Below, piece after piece: positions 6,904-10,096 of a DNA stretch of 10,096 nucleotides. Source of the stretch: Bacillota bacterium (lineage in GTDB: Bacteria > Bacillota > Clostridia > Peptostreptococcales > Anaerovoracaceae). The stretch is taken from positions 1 to 10,096 of the forward strand of contig JAEDMR010000065.1 in assembly GCA_016302925.1 (NCBI GenBank), in the 5' to 3' direction. The notes under the pieces are model-generated. The model made no database searches. It was not told where the DNA came from and was given only the letters and a program-made list of their open reading frames with translations. Numbering within the stretch: position 1 is the stretch's first letter; each line of letters starts with the position of its first letter. The translations under genes were made by a program, and so were the position numbers.

Positions 6904-7119
6904 GTACTTGATATTCTTCTTGCCGAGACGGCTCTTGTATTTATTTTTACTGTTGCTGAAAATCGCATGCTTTCTCCGTTCTGCACGCTGCATCAGTCCT
7001 CTGACCAGTATGACCAGAAGCAGCAGCACAAGCACTGCAGCTGCAGCCATGAGCAGGCCTTCACGCACGGTCAGAATACCATCTGCCTCTATTCCCAGTT
7101 TTTCTGCAATCGTTATCAT
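6901..7119 (-). CDS. Small single-pass membrane protein of unknown function
   Basis: 72 residues, no family recognised. A short N-terminal part (1-21, MITIAEKLGIEADGILTVREG) is followed by one strongly hydrophobic helix (about 22-43, rich in Ala, Val and Leu). The basic C-terminal tail (44-72) contains RAERRKH and ends in a Lys-rich segment. By the positive-inside rule the tail should be cytoplasmic. ATG 7119 was chosen because GAGGAG lies 6 nt upstream; a longer form from 7149 has no such site. The gene stands alone, with its own promoter (7153-7182) and terminator (6793-6818), convergent to the cysteine-rich gene. Clear signals on both sides argue that it is real despite its size. Confidence 0.7.
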   Translation of the reverse strand: MITIAEKLGIEADGILTVREGLLMAAAAVLVLLLLVILVRGLMQRAERRKHAIFSNSKNKYKSRLGKKNIKY

Positions 7120-7152
7120 GGCTTTCTCCTCAAACATGAAAAAATACAATTT

Positions 7153-7182
7153 ATCATACCACGGATTACAAAATATTGTAAA
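7153..7182 (-). promoter_or_regulatory. Promoter of the small membrane protein gene
   Basis: On the minus strand TTTACA (7182-7177) and TATGAT (7158-7153) are 18 bp apart, and the -10 is preceded by TGG, giving an extended TGn form. The start site would lie near 7146, leaving a leader of about 27 nt before the ATG at 7119. Confidence 0.6.
7166..7181. promoter_or_regulatory. Perfect-arm palindrome between divergent genes, candidate operator
   Basis: TTACAA-AATA-TTGTAA is an inverted repeat with 6-bp perfect arms. It overlaps the -35 element of the leftward promoter and lies upstream of the rightward membrane-protein gene. The form suits a dimeric repressor, which could control one or both genes. 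No such regulator gene is in the window. The sequence is AT-rich, so chance occurrence is possible. Confidence 0.4.
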
Positions 7183-7252
7183 GCATAATCTGCATTTCCG
7201 TAAAAATACTATTTCTAAGAGTATACCACAAATTTGAAAAGGAAGTGTGAAA

Positions 7253-8563
7253 ATGCGAGATTTTTTTTATAAAACAAGAAATATTACCGGCATCATTCTG
7301 ATCATCAGCCCTGTCCTGGGTACCTTCCGTGCGGACATGCCTTTTCTATTCTATCTGCTGCTGCTGGCAGGAGCCGCTGCTGCGGTGCCTGTCCACTGTG
7401 CCGGCATTCTGTTTCTTCCTTTTCGTCTGTGGCTTTTTACTGCCTGTCTTGCGGCAGCAGCCGGACAGATCCTGACGATGCCGTCTGCTGCCGGACTGCT
7501 GCCCTTTGATCCCGTGTATCTGTCCGCATTGCTACAGGGTGCGGCATGCGGCGGGCTTCTTCTGCTGCTTCCCCCGGTCATGACTTCCGGCTGGTTTCGC
7601 AGGTCGAAAAATATGGTACTGGGGATCCTCTGGTCTGTCAGCCTGCTGCTTCTGCCTCTGTGGCAGGCGGCATTTACCCATGCTGCCGGCTGGGCTTCGA
7701 CTGCTGCTTTCCTCTTCATGGCGGCCGGCATCCTGTTTCTCCAGCGGCCACCGGTGAATTTCCATTACCGGGAGAATCCGCTGCTGCAGGGGCGCAGCGG
7801 CACATTCGTAAGGCCGTCCATCTATACGGCTTCCATCGCAGCTTCCCTGGGCATGGTGATCAGTCTGTCGGTTCTCATGGTGCCGGAACAAAATATGTTC
7901 CGTCTTTCCGGGGACTCGTTTCCTGGGCTGCCAGCCATGCTCCTTTCCGGGGACTCGTTCCCTGGGCTGCCAGCCATGCTCCTTTCCGGGGACCCGTTCC
8001 CTGGGCTGCCAGCCATGCTCCTTTCCGGTCTGCCCGCTGCACTGCCGTACCTGTTTCTTGCGGCAGCGCCGGTTCTGACCGCCCTTTTCATGGAGCGGAA
8101 GGGCGTCTTCAGCGGCTGCGTTCTGCTGATCTTTCTCTGCGAGAGTGCGGTGCTGTGTCTGGGGTCTGCAGGCAGCGCGGCCGGCGGGTTTGCCGAAAGC
8201 GCGGCCTGGACCGTGGGCGGCGTGTCCGGCGGCGCAGCCGCCGCCGCTGTGGGCAGCCGGGTGCTGCCGCTGGCAGGCCGGGGCCTGCTGGCGGCAGCTG
8301 CCGGCTGCCTGCCGGTAGTGCTTCCCATCCTAACCCATTATCTTTACGGAAGCATAAACTTTCTGGAAAGCTTCGGCCGGCTGGTGTTTTTCCTTCCTGC
8401 CGGTCTGCTGGCCTCCATGCCCTTCTGCTATCTGGCGTCAGAAGGTGAACTGCTGCCGGAAGACCCCGTGATTTTCCTCCTGTTTCTTCTGGTTATGAGT
8501 TTTTTCTGCATATTTTCTGCATGGAAACACCGTTTCATCATATTAAAAAACAAGATTCTGTGA
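7253..8563 (+). CDS. Polytopic membrane protein of unknown function with internal tandem repeats
   Basis: 436 residues, mostly hydrophobic and very rich in Leu, Ala and Gly, with roughly ten to twelve possible membrane segments. Short charged loops separate them, for example FRRSKN near 115-120 and RENPLLQGRS near 172-182. The overall plan recalls a major-facilitator-like carrier, but I see no diagnostic motif, so no substrate is proposed. A central loop (218-256) consists of three copies of LSGDSFPGLPAML. The ATG at 7253 is used because AAGGAAG (7239-7245) is 7 nt upstream; the in-frame GTG at 7247 is too close to it. No clear promoter was found. The gene lies 71 nt before the ABC ATPase gene on the same strand, but that gene has its own promoter, so a functional link is uncertain. 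Part of the gene (about 8160-8310) is strikingly GC-rich. Confidence 0.7.
   Translation: MRDFFYKTRNITGIILIISPVLGTFRADMPFLFYLLLLAGAAAAVPVHCAGILFLPFRLWLFTACLAAAAGQILTMPSAAGLLPFDPVYLSALLQGAACGGLLLLLPPVMTSGWFRRSKNMVLGILWSVSLLLLPLWQAAFTHAAGWASTAAFLFMAAGILFLQRPPVNFHYRENPLLQGRSGTFVRPSIYTASIAASLGMVISLSVLMVPEQNMFRLSGDSFPGLPAMLLSGDSFPGLPAMLLSGDPFPGLPAMLLSGLPAALPYLFLAAAPVLTALFMERKGVFSGCVLLIFLCESAVLCLGSAGSAAGGFAESAAWTVGGVSGGAAAAAVGSRVLPLAGRGLLAAAAGCLPVVLPILTHYLYGSINFLESFGRLVFFLPAGLLASMPFCYLASEGELLPEDPVIFLLFLLVMSFFCIFSAWKHRFIILKNKIL
7904..8020 (+). repeat. Three tandem 39-bp in-frame repeats
   Basis: Units at 7904-7942, 7943-7981 and 7982-8020 each encode LSGDSFPGLPAML (D-P-F in the third). Unit 1 differs from unit 2 by one base, and unit 2 from unit 3 by one base. 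A fourth copy breaks off after CTTTCCGG at 8021-8028. Such close identity points to recent expansion by slippage or unequal crossover. The unit length is a multiple of three, so copy-number change alters the loop length but not the frame. Confidence 0.95.
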
Positions 8564-8569
8564 TATAAT
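8561..8569 (+). promoter_or_regulatory. Extended -10 promoter of the ABC transporter genes, starting on a stop codon
   Basis: TGATATAAT combines a TGn extension with a perfect TATAAT (8564-8569); the TGA is the stop codon of the upstream membrane-protein gene. The -35 region at 17 bp (TATTAA, 8541-8546) is weak, which is tolerable for extended -10 promoters. Transcription would begin near 8576, leaving a leader of about 60 nt. The same bases form TGATA-N4-TATCA (8561-8574), a possible small operator. Confidence 0.55.
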
Positions 8570-8634
8570 TATCAGAATACACAGTACCATAAGCGATCAC
8601 AATATCCCAAACAGGCAGGAGGAGTCACAGTATT

Positions 8635-9339
8635 ATGAGTGCTTTCGTTTCTTTTGAACATGTAAAAAAAGTATACCAGATGGGAGAAGTCTCCATTGAG
8701 GCTCTCCGGGACGCTACCTTTGAGATTGAAAAAGGTGAGATCTGCGTCATCGTCGGCGCCTCCGGCGCCGGCAAAACCACCCTTTTGAATATTCTGGGCG
8801 GCATGGACAGTCTGACGTCGGGAAAGGTGTTCCTGGACGGTCAGGAAATTTCCGGCTACACACCTCGTCAGCTGACCACATACCGCCGCCATGAAATCGG
8901 CTTCGTCTTTCAGTTCTACAACCTGGTACAGAACCTGACCGCCGTGGAAAACGTATCCCTGGCCACCCAGATCTGCAAGAATCCGATGGATTCCGAAGAA
9001 GCCCTGCGAAAAGTCGGTCTGGAAGACCGGCTCTACAACTTCCCTGCACAGCTTTCCGGCGGAGAGCAGCAGCGGGTGGCCATCGCCCGTGCCCTGGCGA
9101 AGAATCCCAAGCTTCTTCTCTGCGATGAGCCCACCGGTGCCCTGGACTACAACACCGGCAAGGCAATCCTGAAGCTTCTGCAGGATACGGCCCGCAGCAC
9201 CGGCATGACGGTGGTTATCATCACCCATAATCAGGCCATCACCCCGATGGCAGACCGGATCATCCATGTAAAAAGCGGCACGGTTTCTTCTGTTGAGATC
9301 AATCAGCACCGTGTTCCTGTGGAAGAGATTGAATGGTAG
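8635..9339 (+). CDS. ABC transporter ATP-binding protein, MacB/LolD type
   Basis: Cytoplasmic ATPase subunit that powers a two-component ABC system with the permease encoded next. It has 234 residues, standard for the family. Seen: Walker A GASGAGKT (41-48), Q-loop glutamine Q93 in FVFQFYNL, signature LSGGEQQ (140-146), Walker B LLLCDE with E165 as catalytic base, D-loop ALD (169-171) and switch H198. The FQFYNL and EPTGALD wording is typical of the MacB/LolD/FtsE-like branch, whose members work with FtsX-fold permeases in peptide or antibiotic export, lipoprotein release or stress sensing. AGGAGG (8617-8622) lies 12 nt before the ATG, slightly long. The gene has its own upstream promoter. 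The next gene starts 11 nt after its stop. Substrate unknown. Confidence 0.95.
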   Translation: MSAFVSFEHVKKVYQMGEVSIEALRDATFEIEKGEICVIVGASGAGKTTLLNILGGMDSLTSGKVFLDGQEISGYTPRQLTTYRRHEIGFVFQFYNLVQNLTAVENVSLATQICKNPMDSEEALRKVGLEDRLYNFPAQLSGGEQQRVAIARALAKNPKLLLCDEPTGALDYNTGKAILKLLQDTARSTGMTVVIITHNQAITPMADRIIHVKSGTVSSVEINQHRVPVEEIEW

Positions 9340-9350
9340 GTGAAAAAGGC

Positions 9351-10096
9351 ATGAAAAACGTCATGACGAAAACCACCTTCCGGGAAATCAAAAGCAGCTT
9401 CGGCCGCTGGGCAGCCATCCTGTCCATCGTAGCCCTGGGTGTGGGTTTCTTCTGCGGTCTGAAGATGTGCAAAGATGACTTCGTGAAGACCGGCGATGAT
9501 TACATAACCCGGCTGAATCTGTATAACTATGAGCTGATGACCACCCTGGGACTGGAAGAGGAGGATGTGGACATCATTGCAGCGACAGAAGGCGTGGCTG
9601 CCGCAGAAGGCGCCTGGTCTGCAGATGTCCTCTTTACCGTTGCCGACAGCTATGAATACGGAACCGGAGAAGACGGTCCTGTCAGCGAGCACGTGGCCAA
9701 GCTCCATACCCTTACGGAAATCACTGACAAGCTCTCCCTGACGGCAGGCCGCATGCCGCAGACCCCGCAGGAAGTCATCGGCGATCCACACTATTTTACA
9801 GAGGAGGACCTCGGAAAAACCATATTCTTTCCTTCTTCCAACGACGAGGATACGCTGGATCTGCTGGTATACGATTCCTATACCCTCGTCGGCCTGGCCA
9901 ACTCGCCGGCCTATCTGAATTTCGAACGAGGCTCCACCTCCCTGGGAAGCGGATCGGTATCCTGCTTCCTGTATCTGCCGAAGGAAGGCTGGGACAGCGA
10001 TATCTACACGGAGATCTATGTGGACTTCCAGGATGATTTCCCGATTTTCACCGCAGAGTACGACGAAAATGCGGACCGCATGGAAGAGCGGCTGGA
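9351..10096 (+). CDS. FtsX-like ABC transporter permease (N-terminal part; runs off the window)
   Basis: Membrane partner of the preceding ATPase. 248 codons are visible. A short N-terminus (MTKTTFREIKSSFGRW, 5-20) of the kind seen in FtsX/MacB permeases leads into one membrane helix (about 20-38). A large acidic extracytoplasmic region follows (about 40 to the edge), matching the position of the MacB-type periplasmic domain. The remaining membrane helices must lie beyond base 10096. The ATG at 9351 has AGGTG 8 nt upstream, overlapping the ATPase stop codon, and lies 11 nt after that stop, so the two genes form one operon with probable translational coupling. The substrate cannot be told from this part. 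Confidence 0.9.
   Translation, partial: MKNVMTKTTFREIKSSFGRWAAILSIVALGVGFFCGLKMCKDDFVKTGDDYITRLNLYNYELMTTLGLEEEDVDIIAATEGVAAAEGAWSADVLFTVADSYEYGTGEDGPVSEHVAKLHTLTEITDKLSLTAGRMPQTPQEVIGDPHYFTEEDLGKTIFFPSSNDEDTLDLLVYDSYTLVGLANSPAYLNFERGSTSLGSGSVSCFLYLPKEGWDSDIYTEIYVDFQDDFPIFTAEYDENADRMEERL

Noticed and set aside
5991..6986. 331-codon frame on the minus strand over the cysteine-rich gene
   Set aside because: It would cross the strong minus-strand features at 6865-6903 and the start of the small-gene 3' region, and it lacks a ribosome binding site. The plus-strand frame has a site, a promoter candidate and a coherent cysteine pattern.
7904..8020. Tandem 39-bp units considered as a CRISPR array or phase-variation switch
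   Set aside because: The units are directly adjacent with no spacers, so this is not CRISPR. The unit length is a multiple of three, so copy change cannot switch the frame on or off.
7546..8448. 300-codon plus-strand frame overlapping the polytopic membrane protein
   Set aside because: It is open because of high GC and because the 39-bp repeats keep every frame open. The composition is Arg/Ser/Ala-rich without domain features, and it has no ribosome binding site.

Overview
The window looks like a chromosomal segment of a fairly GC-rich member of the Clostridia (Firmicutes), most likely a Lachnospiraceae-type anaerobe. The evidence is the gene order mraZ-rsmH-ftsL-PBP(PASTA)-murE, strong AGGAGG-type ribosome binding sites, an RsmH with a CxC...CxC cysteine cluster, and a MurE whose P-loop reads TGTKGKT and whose central motif is DHIGP-x-EH. 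As far as I recall, that MurE form is typical of this clade. The assignment rests on recalled family features, not on a database search.

Region 1 (1-5594, minus strand) is the start of the dcw (division and cell wall) cluster. In transcription order it holds mraZ (regulator), rsmH (16S rRNA methyltransferase), an FtsL-like divisome protein, a SpoVD/FtsI-type class B penicillin-binding protein with one PASTA domain, and murE, which runs off the left edge. A good sigma-A-type promoter (TTGAAA-17-TATAGT) precedes mraZ. Three GTGG repeats exactly 10 bp apart lie in its spacer and -10 region, the expected layout of an autoregulatory MraZ operator. A terminator-like hairpin sits inside the operon between ftsL and the PBP gene and may lower expression of the downstream genes.

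Region 2 (5595-7252) is accessory. Diverging from mraZ is a 365-residue, cysteine-rich protein (36 Cys) without signal peptide or membrane segment. Its upstream region matches the mother-cell sigma-K consensus (CACC-N16-CATAGAATA), so a spore-coat-like role is an attractive but unproven idea. Convergent to it is a 72-residue single-pass membrane protein with its own promoter and terminator. A 16-bp palindrome overlaps the -35 element of that promoter.

Region 3 (7253-10096, plus strand) holds a polytopic membrane protein of unknown function carrying three almost identical in-frame 39-bp repeats. It is followed by a MacB/LolD-type ABC ATPase and the N-terminal part of an FtsX-like permease. These two form a transporter operon, with an extended -10 promoter that begins on the stop codon of the membrane-protein gene. 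No tRNA, rRNA, CRISPR array, insertion sequence or phage gene was seen, and no stretch of more than 300 bases lacks a gene.
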